Assembly (NCBI RefSeq): GCF_041296385.1
Contig: NC_091016.1
Coordinates: 19,877,497-19,941,496 of the forward strand
Direction of reading: 5' to 3'
Length of the DNA: 64,000 bases
From: Aphelocoma coerulescens
Taxonomy: Eukaryota; Chordata; Aves; Passeriformes; Corvidae
Positions within the stretch are counted from its first letter, which is position 1, and each line of letters opens with the position of its first letter. The notes under the pieces were generated by a model. That model had not been told where the DNA came from. It was given only the letters and a program-made list of their open reading frames with translations, and did no database searches. Positions 51,211 through 63,422 of this stretch are shown one piece after another. The position numbers were made by a program, and so were the translations under genes.

Positions 51211-54200
51211 ATGAAGCCGCTCTGCGGAGCTGCGCTCCTGCTGCTGCTGCTCTGCGCCGCCGCCACTGCCCAGCAGAACTGTGAGTGCCCGCACCCCTCT
51301 GTCCGCCTGGCGCCCCGCTCCTGACCGAGCTCTCCCGCCCCGGGACTCCTTCCCGCTCTCCGCTGGGCGCCCCATGCCGCCAAATGGCGACGCCATCCCG
51401 CCCTCTTCGCCGGGGCTGCGAGGGGGGCAGGAGCATCCGGCTCTAATAGCGCCGCTTTGTCCGCGCCCCGAGGGGAGCCCCGGCGCTCGGGAAGGGGGGT
51501 GGGGGGCCGGGGGGAAAGCGGGGGGTGCGGGCACGCCACGCCCGGCCGGTGAGCGGTGGCTTTGTCCGTCCTGCGCGGTGGCTTTGTCCGTCCTGCCCGG
51601 CGGCGGAGCGCGGGTGGCGGTGCCCTGCCGTGCCCGGCTCACGGCCGCGCTTCTCTTGCAGCGTGTGTCTGCGAGAAGAACAAGCGTGTCACCAACTGCA
51701 GGGTGGAAGAGGGCCGCTGCCGCTGCGACGCCATCGGCTCCGGCGTCACCGTGGACTGTAGCACCCGTGAGTAAAAGGGCACGGCCGGTGGGTGGCACGG
51801 AAATGCGCCCGCAGAGCGCCGGGGAATATGCGAGAATGACCACTGAGTTTCCAGCAAGTAAGGGAGGAAAGGAAGGAGTTCTTATTCCTGGTCTTCTAAG
51901 TCAACTGGTGTTGGTTGGATAAGTGTTCAGGGTTTCTCTGCTTGTACTGATGTAGGCTCCCCCCTCCTCCTCAATATTTGTTCTCCAGTGGCAAAAATTT
52001 CTTGAAGATGAATGTTTGGCTTCCTTGCAAGCACATATCCTCGCTTCTCCTACAAATGCAGAGGGAAAGAGCCTTGTGACAAGACCTTGCTCTGGGTTCG
52101 AGCTCAGCTAAGCTGTGAGCAAGCCTCTAGCTGTGAGAAATGGAAGCTGGAAGTCCTTAGGCTGGACTTGTTAGGCCTTTGCCTTGAGAGGCTGACATAC
52201 CCCAGTTGTATTGATTTTACGCACCACCTACACGTTAGACATCCGCTCTTCCGTGTAATGGCTTCAGATCTGGTTGCTGCTGATGTAACCTTGTGTTTCT
52301 CTGGACTCAGAGCTCTGTTTTGGACATGCGTGGTCTGAGGCTGCATAACATGACTTTCTGGTTATTTTCAGTGACTTCAAAATGCCTGTTGATAAAAGCA
52401 GAAGTGATGGGCTCAAAATCGGGTCGTCGTGAGAAACCAAAAGATGCGTTTGAAGATACCGATGGCCTCTATGATCCTGAGTGTGAAAATAGTGGTGCTT
52501 TCAAGGCGAAGCAGTGCAATGGAACCACCTGTTGGTGCGTGAATACAGCTGGAGTTAGAAGAACTGACAAACATGATGCAGACTTGAAGTGCAATCAATT
52601 AGTCAGAACGACGTAAGTCTTTCAACAGGGTGTGCTGTTCCATGAAAACATTCTTGTATGAGGCTCTGCCTTGTGTGAATGATGCACTGGGGATGAATGA
52701 AGATGGAGCAATCAACACTTGGTAACTGCTGGGTCTTTTTCTTCAGAAAACAGGAGATACTGAAGGGAGTTTGGAAGAGACTTTGCTTGCTTTGTTTTTG
52801 TCTCACTGTTCTGTTTTTTTTAGCCTGGGGTTAGATTTTTTTTGGTATGTTTTATATGCATGCACTTCAAGAATATTCATTGTACTTCAGGTGGATCATC
52901 ATTGAAATGAAACATGCCGAGAGAAATGCTCCTCTGAACGCTGAATCTTTAAAGAAGTAAGTGATGATAGTGATGTGTCGTGGTAGTGTCTGCATGTCCT
53001 ACTAGATATCTAGTGTATTTCCAAACAGTTGCTTAAAAGCATTTTCAAACCTGTGAACTCATTTGTAAGACAGCCTTAGAAGTGAGCTGCAGTTCCTTCA
53101 TAGAAATGCTTTAATTTTTATTGAAAACAAATTAACTGCTAAAGAGATTAAAAATTGATTGCTACTTCCCCCCCCCCCAATCAATATACTAAAAGAAATG
53201 GAAGGTAATAGGTGGAACTGTTCAGAAAGTAAACTGACAAAAGTGGCAGAAGGACTACATAGCACCATCAGGAAGAAAATAAGAGTTTAACCTCTTCTTT
53301 TTTTTCATTTTGTTAAAACAAAACCCTATTTGAAGCTATTAGATCACCTCCTTTCCAGGACAAAAGCTGTTGCCCTCTAGCTCTTTTTCTGAACTCTTCA
53401 AACTGGTAAAACTTTTGTCTAACGCAGGTGTTTATTTTTCACTAAGTGCCTCTTCACTGTTAGGAGTTAATTGAACTCTAGTATGGAGAGAGTGCACTGG
53501 GTTTGGTTGGGGCAGAGTTAATTTTCTTGGCAGCAGTAACTGTGGTGCTGTGTTTTAGACCAGTTACCAAAACAGTGTTGATAGAGCCACCAGTGTTTTA
53601 GCTGCTGCCGATCAGTGCTTAAACAACGTCAAGGCCTTCTCAGACTCTCACTCTGCTGCCCCAGTGAGTAGGCTGGGGATGGGCAAGAGGCTGAGAGGGG
53701 GACAGGGCTGACCTGAATTGACTGAACAGACAGCCCAAATTGTATAATGCCCTATTCAGCAGTTAATCTGGGGGAAGGTTTTTTCCCCAAGTAGCCATTG
53801 CTCAGAGGGTGGCTGGACATTGGTCTGTTACTGATGACTGATTGCTTTTACATCGTTTGAGGTTTTATATTTCCCCCACCCAGCCCTTTCACTTACTGGA
53901 CTGTCTTTATTTTAGCTGATGAAGGTTGTTTTGGTTTTTTTTTCCCTTGCTTTTGCCCTTCTGATTCTTTTCCCAATCCTGCTAGGGAGAAGTGGGTGAG
54001 AGACTAGGTGAGGGTTTAGCTGCTAGCTGGGGTCCACCCACCACAGAGACTGCAGAAGAAAACAATTAACACTGGTCTTCTCTACTTCAGAAATGATATG
54101 TGTGAAATAGTACTGTTTTTACAGCCATGGCTTTCACATCCTTACAGGTTTTTCACGGATGCCATTACCAGTCGTTACCAGCTGGATGACCGCTATATAA

Positions 54201-56131
54201 GCAGTGTTCTGGTAAGAGGCACATAATGTTTAGTAAAGTATCAGAACTTTATTTTGTAGTAACTTTGAAAACTCTTATTTGACTAATGCAGCACAGCATG
54301 TTTTAGTAGAAGCTCTCAAAATAGTGACACTCACTGAGCAGTTAGCAAATAGCTGTATCTGAACAGAAATGCTGAGAAGCTACACTGCTCTCCTTAGTCT
54401 GTAGATTACTTCTTTGCTCCACTTAAAAAGTGGAATTTGAATCCTACTGTAAACAGTTGGCTTGAGTTCAAGAACCATAAACTTGTTCCAGGATGTAAGT
54501 TCACAAGCTGGATCATAATGTTTTGGTGAATATTTGATAGCTGGATTTAAACTACCTCCTTCTTAATGCCACACTATATTTCTTTTGCAGTATGAAAACC
54601 CTTACATTACTATTGATTTGAAGCAAAATTCCTCAGACAAATCGTTTGGAGGTGTGGATATAGCTGATGTGGCCTACTACTTTGAAAAGGATGTAAGTGG
54701 CTCACGGGTGAAGTCTGCCAGAGGCTGGATGTGGGTATTGCACTGCATTCAGGAGTCTGGGCTGTGTACTGGCTAAAGCAAGGTGAATTATTCCTGGGAG
54801 GAGATAAATGTGAACTAGCAAGTCTCTCTTTTCCTACCTGTTTTAGGTGAAAGGTCAATCCATCTTTCATAATAATGCTGGGCTAAATGTCAGCATTGAC
54901 AACGAAGAGGTGAAGCTTGAGAGGACAGTGGTCTACTACGTTGATGAAATTGCACCAGAGTTTTCCATGAAGTCTCTGACTCCTGGCCTTATTGCTGTCA
55001 TTGTAGTGGTAGCAATAGCAATAGTGGCTGCAATTGTTGTTCTGGTAAGTTCTAACAAAGCTGCCAAGCAGAACTATACCACTGCAGTTTGGGAAGTAAC
55101 AACACGCGTATTTGGATTCTGATGGAAAGTTTTGTCATAAATTGGCTTGCTTCTTCAGACCTGGGAAGTGGGAAATTGGTGATGGGCATACTGTCCCTGT
55201 TTCAGGTTACAAGTGAAGGGTGTCACCCGGAAAACAAGTACTGGGAACAATTCATAGAGGTGAACAAAGTACCTCCTGGTTTAAAGTAGCTGAGAGTGAC
55301 AGACAATCTCGTTTGTACCTCACTTTGGAAGGATAGGGAAAGGACAGCTTCAAGTTCTGTGTTTTTGAAGTCAAAACCAGGTGAAGTTACTTGTACATCA
55401 AGACTTAAAAAATATTGCATCCTTCTCTTACAGGTCCTCACAAGGAGGAGGAAAGGGAAGTACGTGAAAGCTGAGGTAATTAATTTCTGTTTGTGGTGCA
55501 TATGTGGGGGAGGAGGTTGACGAGAATCCAGAAACTCCTAAGTTTGCTGTAGGTTAAAATCTTGCTTTGAGTGCTTCAGATGTGTTTAAGGAGACTGAAA
55601 GTATTCAAATTCTGTAGCTAGTTTTCACCTCTGTGTAGTTCCACACTAGTTTCAAAGAACTGGTGATCTGCTGCTTTTCCCAGGGCTGAGGGGGTGGGGT
55701 TCGGTTTTTACTGCAAGTTCTATTTTACATATGTATAGCAAAGGGCTGTGCAATCCACAGGAAGTGCTGATAGTCTTGTTCTGTGATGAAGTCCTTTACT
55801 GAGGTATTTGCAGGGATCTTCCAGTTCCCATTGAAGAGCTACTTTCCAATGGAATAGTAAATGGTGCTTCACACCAAGCGTGGAGCCTTTTGTGAAGGAA
55901 TCCAAACAATGTTGTAGCTAAATAATGCCTTTTTAAAAAAAATATGATAGTTTTGGCGTGGTTGATTCTGTTAGTGTTGCATCAAATCCATTTGCTAGTG
56001 AAAATCTGGTCTAAGTCCCAATAACTTACTGAGTCTTAAAGTTTAGAAGTAGCACAAATGTTGATCTCCCTCTACATTCTCCCCTCCAGGTGAAGGAAAT
56101 GAATGAAATGCATAGAGGACTGAATGCTTAA
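51211..56131 (+). CDS. EPCAM: EPCAM, epithelial cell adhesion molecule, complete, 9 coding exons
   Basis: Type I membrane glycoprotein for epithelial cell adhesion and signalling (family knowledge). Exons: 51211-51280, 51662-51766, 52372-52612, 52891-52956, 54148-54211, 54591-54692, 54847-55044, 55434-55475, 56090-56131; 930 nt, 309 aa (human 314). Signal peptide about 1-20 ([20 protein letters not shown]). The cysteine-rich N-domain is in exon 2. The thyroglobulin type-1 domain in exon 3 has CNGTTCWCV (CWCV at 112-115). The C-terminal ectodomain includes [18 protein letters not shown] and [12 protein letters not shown]. The membrane helix lies about 263-284 ([20 protein letters not shown]), followed by a ~25-residue tail ([19 protein letters not shown]...). 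All junctions are in frame. The mammalian paralogue TACSTD2 is intronless, so the exon structure favours EPCAM. MSH2 follows in the same orientation, as in mammals. Confidence 0.96.
51553..51596 (+). repeat. Perfect 22-bp tandem duplication in EPCAM intron 1
   Basis: Two identical adjacent copies of a 22-bp unit that contains GGTGGCTTTGTCCGTCC, at 51553-51574 and 51575-51596, about 65 bp upstream of exon 2. Confidence 0.9.
53498..54045 (+). mobile_element. ERVL-type solo LTR in EPCAM intron 4
   Basis: Begins TGGGTTTGGTTGGGGCAGAG and ends near GGGGTCCACCCACCACA. Internal blocks recall the common avian ERV-L LTR: AGAGTTAATTTTCTTGGCAG, GTCAAGGCCTTCTCAGACTC, GAGTAGGCTGGGGATGGGCA and GACTGTCTTTATTTTAGCTG. 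Same orientation as EPCAM and about 100 bp upstream of exon 5. Diverged, with no clear target duplication and no internal viral genes. Confidence 0.82.
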
Positions 56132-56610
56132 CTTAATCAACTGAAGACAAGTGAGAGTCAAACAAAGAAGACGACAAAAACATTGGAAGCATGAATCTTA
56201 ACTCTTAAAAGTTCTGAATTCCCCTTCTGAAAGGGAGGCAACTGTGCTCACTTAATGATTGTTTAAACTCTTAACAACCAAGACTGGTAACCATTCAACT
56301 ACTTTTACTATTTGTTAAGAGTTAAATGCCCCATCTTATTCAAGTAAAACTCAACTATTGCTCCCTGATTTTATTTTTTTTATTATGATGATGAAACGAG
56401 TTGACAACTGCTGTTACTAGGGTTTTGGAGCATACATGCTTAAGTGGTTATTCTACCCTTGTGGGAGTTTTATTGAAAATAATGACTTTGTAGCCATGTT
56501 GTTGTAATGAGACTGTCTCCTGCATAAGTGAACACAAGGTTTGTACATATTTGAAGTTGCTGTAACTTTTTTATGACTTGAATTAATAAAACTTTGAAAC
56601 AGGCTTCTAA
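56132..56610 (+). other. EPCAM: EPCAM 3' UTR
   Basis: AT-rich sequence from the stop codon to just after the AATAAA at 56585. The end is inferred from the signal. Confidence 0.7.
56585..56590 (+). terminator. EPCAM: EPCAM polyadenylation signal
   Basis: AATAAA about 450 nt after the EPCAM stop, following a typical AT-rich 3' UTR. Confidence 0.8.
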
Positions 56611-59600
56611 TTCTTCCATGGTGAAATGATAGTCTGCTAAGTTATCATGCTTAGAAATTTGTAGTTTGATTCCTTAAAGCAAGGAACTGCAGCATAGTTG
56701 AAAATATTCTAGAACTCCAATTAGCAGTTTTTATTAGCCATATAGTATTGCAATAGCATGATATTTTTTTCTTAAAGCTGTGAAAAGTATGCAACAAGAG
56801 TGAAATGATAATATACAGATTGTTGTATAAAAAATGAACAGGCTGAGAATGTAGTCATTTCAGGAATGCATAGCCTGCTCTTTCCAATGCTATGTAAGTA
56901 TTTAAAATAAAATAAGCCTCTAATCTAGGACATCTCTGGTGCAGGGTTGGGGGTGGGCAGGCCTGACATCTGACGGTGGAGCTGGGGAAGAGCAATTTAC
57001 CCCATTACTGTGATTTTTGTCTGGGGCAAAGCTGTTGCACAGCAAGGAGCTGTTTCTGCTGTTATTCCTGTTCTCTGCCATAGATGCTGACCAGACTTCC
57101 ACAGGCTGTCTGCCTCCCAGAGCGTTCCATGGACACAGGAGAGCTTGCTTTGGCTGTCAGTAACCTGTGCCATGGATGTTGGCTAGCAATCCCTCCAGCA
57201 TATCTGATTTATAAAGGAAATGCTGCAACTCCTGTTGCCAAAGAAATAATGAGATGCAAGATAAGGAACTGAGTGACAAACCTTGTTACTAATGTGGTGC
57301 ATGTTTTGACCCACCCTGGCTAAAACAGGAAAAGTAGGATAAACTACTGAGAGGATATTCTACATACTGTTCATGAAATTAAATGTGATGTGTGTGCCCT
57401 ATCAGTGTGCCTGCTTGATAGAACAGGGAAGTTGCTGAACTGTGATGGTGTTACCTCCACTGCCACAGCTCACCAGTATCCCTTCTGCCTTTCAACAGGG
57501 TGGTACCTCGCATGCATGCATTGCTGTGTTGGGCATTGCACAAAAATCCCGAAGTAGGGAATTTACTGGAATGTTTTGCAGCCTTTTCAGGCAGATTTGT
57601 CAGTGGAAACTTCTGCAGGGCAGGCTCTTCCTCTGCTGCTCTGTGCCGTTCCCTTTCTCCCCAGGTATGCGGGCAATCTGCTGAGGTGTGATGAATTTTG
57701 TACAGTTCTGTAAGCTGTTAACCGAATAAAGCCACGTTTTCAGTAAGCTGGTCTTGTGCTGAGTGTATTATTGTCTTCCCCAATGCTTCAGTCTCCATCT
57801 CCTCTACTTCCTTAAATATCTGCAGTATGGTATCCTTGCCATTTCTTCTCCCTGAGACTCTAATGCCATTGTTTTCTCTCCTCCTCCTTCCCTCCCCGTT
57901 TCACACCACGCTTTTGGCCTGTGGGATGGAAAGAAGTATTGTGTGCTGTGGCTGGGCTGGAGCTGCACGTGTGCAGACTTGACTGGACTGGCTGGTACGT
58001 AGCTGCTGTGTGCCCTGGACCTTGTCCCAATCGGTTTGTTTGAACATCATCTTCTCCTTGCTTTTCCCACAGTACAGGGAGGCATTCAGACACTTTTCAA
58101 TTTTTTTTTTTTTTACTTAGTGGAAATTTTTGTGTTGGATGTGAAGTTTAGTGCTATGTTACGGTCTTCTTCCTTGTCAGATTTGCCTGAAACTAGCCAA
58201 GGGAACAGAAAACCAGAAGTTTACAGAAATTCTTAAAAAAACCACAAGAGTTTAAATCCACAACTGAAGGGAATGCACTATTTCTAAACTCAGTTGTATG
58301 GTACTAGCACGGTGCTGCTCAGGTCTCAAAATGGTGATCAGTAATAGTTTTTTCATTAGTTTCCTGTTCTAAATAGTTTTATTGGCATTTTGGCTTTTGT
58401 GTTGTTCTGTTTACTAAACACTGCACCTGTCCAGCAGCCCAGCTGCATAAAAATGTGTATTTATAAGGAAATAGAAAAGGATGAGGGGGAAAATACCTGA
58501 GAAATTAGTGTATTGGTATCCTGCAGCTTATTGTATTTTACAGATTTTTATACCAAGAGGAGACTAATGCACTGAAATTTAAAAAAGATTTAAAAAGCCA
58601 TTATCACATTGTGTCAACTCTCCACATATGCATGTGATAGTTCTTCTCATATAGAGAGCAATATGGCAAAAAATGATTTCTAATGAAAAATAATATGGTA
58701 CTAAATAGCAAAATACTAAATGTTCACTATTTTGATACTTGGATACTACTTTTGATACTATTGGAAATACTATCAGCAAAGTTAAAAAGAGAGTTTCCTG
58801 TAAAAGAAACAAACTAATAGAACTTAATTAAGGACTAGTAGTCTCTGCATCAATTTTTAACTAGGTAAATATTTTGATACTTCCATATGCCTTATTCATT
58901 AACTTCCTTCCGTGAAGGAGCATATTTTTAAAACCTGAAGTTCTACACAAAGTTGAGATACCATGTTTCCTCTCTTTCAATGTAATGTCGGTTTTGAGAA
59001 AGCATATGAAGGACAAATTGAAAATGTATTGAATAATTTAAGACTGGATAAATGAGATTTTTGTGTTACAGAGAGCGATAGACACAAAGTGTGCAGGAAA
59101 CCCTAGTAATAATACATATCTTAGTGCCTGTGTACAGCATGGGAAAATAGTGTTTGTAGAGGCAAGTGCAAATCTATTACTTCTTCATGAATTATTACAC
59201 TAGCAAATATACATTATTATTACTGCTGAGTAAAATTAAATATATGTTTATGTAAAGACAAGGACAGACTTTCTAGAAGCAGGTATGCAAATAATATATT
59301 TGAGAAAGCATGACCAATAAAGTCTGTGCAACTTCCTTCTAAGACCTAAGTAATGCCAAAGCACAGTTTCCACAGCTAGAAAATGGAAGGTCAGTGTAGG
59401 GTGTTGGGTCATGTGTAGGGTCTGTTGACAGTACTGAACCCATCACCCCTCTGAGCAGTCAGAGCAGTTTGGTAAGAGAAATAACACTGTGAACCATGTT
59501 TATTTATATCCTCACCTGCTGGACTTTGGTCACCAGAATACAGTGACTTTGGATTACTTGAAATAGCCAGAAAAACATCCTAGGGAACTAAAAATGCAGG

Positions 59601-62600
59601 TAGCTCTGCTGCTCCAACTTTACAAGTGTTAGTTAGGGAATTCTAGCAGCTCCCAGCAGAGGCTGCAGTCTGGTGAAGGTCCATCCCGGGGCATGCAGGC
59701 AGTCAGGCACACTGCAGGGCTACCTCGTAGGTTTGGAATAGTTGGGCCCAAACTCAGAGAGATTTATGAACTTCGGTAAAATCCTTGTCTTAGCAGGGCA
59801 AGGGCAGACGTGCACAAAAAGGAGGTGGTGTGTGATGCTAGAGGAAACACTGACCAGTTTATAATGTGTGAAAACCTGACACACGTAAGAAGTGGTTTTT
59901 TCTCTACTATCCTCTAAATGCACTGCAGAATTCTTACACTTGCCTGCCAAGCAGAGCATGGCTGTGCCAAATCTGAGTGAAAAAAAAGTAAACAAAAGAA
60001 AGTTAAAAGGTTGTTTACAAGGTGACAGCCATATTTTCTGTCTTCAAACTTACGTTATCTAAATATTCTTATCTTGTTAATGTGAAGTCTCTGCTGCATG
60101 ACGCGTGTGCACACACAGATACATATCAGTCTGATACCAGATTTTCTGGTGGAATGCCCACCAGCTCAAAAGCTTTAGGGCTGCCATTGATCACAGCTGT
60201 ATACAATTAACCACGGGCAAAAATGAATTTATTTTTTCTCTTTTTTTCCCTGTAAAGTGGTTAAAGGACATCCACTTTTCTAACTGAAAAGCCATTGTAA
60301 CTTTTCTCTATATGCTACTTATGCCTAAGAAGGCAACAAAATTAATTAAGGTCTAGGTTAACACGAGTTTTCCATCTGCCGTGAGCATAACAATTACAGA
60401 CATCTCATTCCCGTCACTCCTGGTAGGCAAGAGGAAAAGCAGGGAGTGTTCTGTTAGATACAGCCCAGTGAAGCAACCCAGCCTGGCGACAGGGAAATGG
60501 TCCCCACTCAGAGCTGACCTGTGTGGATCAGCCAGTCCCTGCTGGAGCTGCCCGGGAAGAGCAATGGCACCCAGAAAATGGCAGAGGCTCCAAGGGAGGG
60601 TGATCAGTGCTGAGCTGATCTGTGCGAGGGATGCCACAACACAAATGTTCTTCACGGGCTGTGCTCACCACGCTCAGGCCATTAGCGGCCAGTTTGGGCG
60701 GAGGCTCGCTGCGAATGGGAGCCTGCGGAGCTGCCTTGAGCAAAGTGCTGAATGAGGAGGTGCAACCAGCCCAGGGCAGAGAGAGGGAAACGCTGAAGCG
60801 CACAGCAATTACAGGATAGCAGACATTATTTTACCGCTTTTGAAGGTGGCAGTGAGGTCCCTGGAGTCCACCCTGTCTCCAGATGTTTGTACGAGACACC
60901 CCTTTTCTGCCTGGCCTATCTCCTGCCTTATCTGTAACCATCAGTGTGTACAAAGACAAGCAGCTGTTCAAAATGTCTGTTCTGGGCTGACCTCGTACTA
61001 CCGGTGCTTGGCAAGGCTGCCTGACACTGAGTGCATTCCCAAGGTAATGTATTTTCTAAATGACGGTTGTTTAGAGTGAATTTTACTATGTGGGTATTGC
61101 TGCAAGCAAGCACTTTTGGTGGAGGGAGGTATCAGACCAGATAGTTTAGCTACTTCTGAAAAGAAGGTTAGAAAAGTACACTTATTCATACTGAAAATAA
61201 ATACGATTGGCTTGCCAGAGCAGTGTCATTTTTACAATCGTTATGGAGATAAGAGGAAGATTTTGGGCTACTACAAAGCTGTCAAAGCTCTAGAGACCTG
61301 CCTGCTTTGCTCCTTTCTTCCTAAGTCAAATGAAGGCACATTGGACTTTCTCTTCACTACAAGAACCACCTGTGATCCTTCAGCAAATGCATTTACAGAA
61401 GGGGTTTGAAGGCCTTTGCTGGAAAAGCTGATTTACCTCAGGGGTACAGGACTGGGGTTTGGGAGGGGAAGGCCAAAGTGTGGATAGGAAGCCAAGAGTG
61501 ACACTGAGCAAGAAAGGGGCAGAGGTGGGGACACCAAAGCGTTCCCTGGCGTAGAACAGGCAGCACATGGCAACACCTTCAGGCCAAGGTAGTTCTTAAG
61601 TGAGCATCTGAGGGCCTTTTGGAAAGCACCTATTGACACCAAGAAATATTAAAGATGAGCACACTGATTCACCAATTGGACAGAAGAGAGAAGCTAGGTG
61701 AGAAATTCTAGAAACAGAGCTCCCAAAAGCATTCCTTAGCTGGAACCAGCTGGGAGGGAGGAAGAAAGGAAGGATGGGAGAAGAGTTTCGAGAAGCTGAC
61801 TAACATAGGGTAGAAATGAGAGAGAAAGCAATGGTGGGCAAACAAGGGGATGTTCCATACAAGGTACACAAAGGTACACAAACCAGAACATAACATTTAT
61901 GCAACAAATACCGAGGCATGTAAAATAGATGTGTTTTGTCTATAGGTGATAATGTGCAGGCAGCTGGATTGGGATACAAGAATTTGGGAATTGGGATACA
62001 ATGGTTTCTGGCTGGAAAGATGAAAGGCAGTGCAAGGCAAGAGGAGTTTCCAAGAAGACTTGACTTAGCTGATGAAACACAGCATTTCTCATTATTCTTA
62101 GACAATGATCACTGTGAGAAAGATTGTCACCTATGCTGTTTCTATTCCTTTGTGCCTTTACAGTACAAGATAAAACAGGCAAACAGAACAGAAAAGAAAA
62201 ACGCTTAGGACAATGCAAGGAAAAGAGCACAAAAAATCAAAAACCTAAAGCATTCTGGGCACGAGGACCACCTTGTAGCCAGGACTCAGGATACCTCTGA
62301 GTGCCGCAGGCCAGTCCGTGCCCTTTCTGCCCCTGGGCTGGGTAACACCCATGTGTAAATGGGGGTCAAGCCTTGGGTTCTTTTGGCCATTTCCCCTGTT
62401 CCTTGTGCTGCCTGGGAGGAGCGACCTCCCCTGTAAGGAGGGCAAGAGCTGCTCTCTCTTTGCTGGAGGGAGCACATGGGGTCTCTGGACACCATTCCTG
62501 CTGTAAGCAGAGGGAGGCCTGTCACCCACAGCCGCTGGCAGTGTGACTGCCCCCAGTGACAGCCCTGCTCTCGGGCTGTGCTCAGCATTCGCCTTCTGGC

Positions 62601-62714
62601 AGCCCGTGAATCTCCTCAGCACGGAGCCCTGGGGGCCACCACACTCCGGATCCACAGGACACTCTCCTCCTCATGGACTAAAGGCAGTGATCGCCTCGGC
62701 ACTGCTGCCGGGGG
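56611..62714. other. EPCAM-MSH2 intergenic region
   Basis: No gene recognised. An isolated AATAAA with a GT-rich downstream stretch at 57725-57730 could be a distal EPCAM poly(A) site or belong to an unknown transcript. Open frames near 60.4-60.8 kb and 62.2-62.7 kb have no recognisable domain. Confidence 0.45.
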
Positions 62715-62925
62715 CACACCGGTTGTCCCACATTAGGTTGGACATTAGGAGGAATTCTGCCCGGGCAGGTGGTGGAGTCACCGTTCCTGGAGCTGTTTAA
62801 GGAAGGGCTGCACGCGGCACTCGGTGCCATGGCCCGGTTGACACGGCGGTGTTCGGTCCTAGGTTGCACTCGACGACCTCAGAGGTGTTTTCCAGCCTAA
62901 CGGATTCCGTAATTCCGAGATGGAG
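62715..62925 (+). mobile_element. CR1 LINE 3' end fragment next to the MSH2 promoter
   Basis: CACATTAGGTTGGACATTAG, GAGGAATTCTGCCCGGGCAG, GTGGTGGAGTCACCGTTCCT, GAGCTGTTTAAGGAAGGGCT, GACACGGCGGTGTTCGGTCC and GACGACCTCAGAGGTGTTTT match a CR1 3' subfamily. It has gained CpGs and ends about 15 bp before the MSH2 CpG island. Confidence 0.85.
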
Positions 62926-62939
62926 GCAGCCCGTGGCCC

Positions 62940-63202
62940 CGCCCCCGCGGCCCCGGCGTTGCCATGGCGGTGGCGGCGGCGCGCCGGGCGGGCCGGGCCT
63001 GCGCGCTCCCGCCACGCGGGGGGCTCGGCGCCGGGAGGGGGCGGGACGCGCGGAGCGGGCCGCGTAGCGATTGGGCGGAGCGCGGCGGAGCGGGCGTGAC
63101 GCGAGGCGCGGACCGCGCAGCGATTGGGCGCCGCTGCTGGCGCGCCGGCGCGCGCGTGGCGTCTTTGGCGGGAGGCGGCGGCAGCGGGACCGGCAGCGCA
63201 AG
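62940..63202 (+). promoter_or_regulatory. MSH2: MSH2 CpG-island promoter with duplicated inverted-CCAAT unit
   Basis: Dense CpG, no TATA box. Two imperfect copies of a ~35-bp unit (about 63042-63079 and 63097-63130) each carry AGCGATTGGGCG, an inverted CCAAT box (ATTGG at 63070-63074 and 63123-63127). The second copy lies about 75 bp upstream of the ATG. Confidence 0.75.
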
Positions 63203-63422
63203 ATGGCGGTGGAGCCGCCGCGGGAGGCCGTGTGGCCCGAGGGCGCGGGGGCCGAGGCGGGCTTCGTGCGCGCCGTGCTCTCGCTGCCCGAGAAGCCCGA
63301 CACCACCGTGCGCTTCTTCGAGCGCGGCGACTACTACACGGTGCACGGCGCGGACGCGCGGCTGGCCGCCCGCGAGCTCTTCCGCACCCGCGCCGTCATC
63401 CGCCAGCTGGCCGGGGCACCGG
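63203..63422 (+). CDS. MSH2: MSH2, DNA mismatch-repair ATPase, coding exon 1 only (gene runs past the window)
   Basis: Partner of MSH6/MSH3 in recognition of mismatches and loops (family knowledge). Exon 1 encodes 73 residues: MAVEPPREAVWPEGAGAEAG, then FVRAVLSLPEKPDTTVRFFE and RGDYYTVHGADARLAARELF, RTRAVIRQLAGAP. This is the start of the N-terminal MutS domain I, matching human [42 protein letters not shown]. The exon ends at ACCGG|GTGGGT after 220 nt, leaving phase 1, the same phase as human exon 1 (211 nt). The start is the first ATG in the frame, in AAGATGG context. The rest to 64000 is intron 1. Later exons are outside the window. Confidence 0.95.

Noticed and set aside
50457..51922. Long minus-strand (360 and 337 codons) and plus-strand ORFs
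   Set aside because: They overlap the EPCAM CpG island and exons 1-2. The translations are repetitive Gly/Arg/Pro with no domain, as expected of stop-poor GC-rich DNA.
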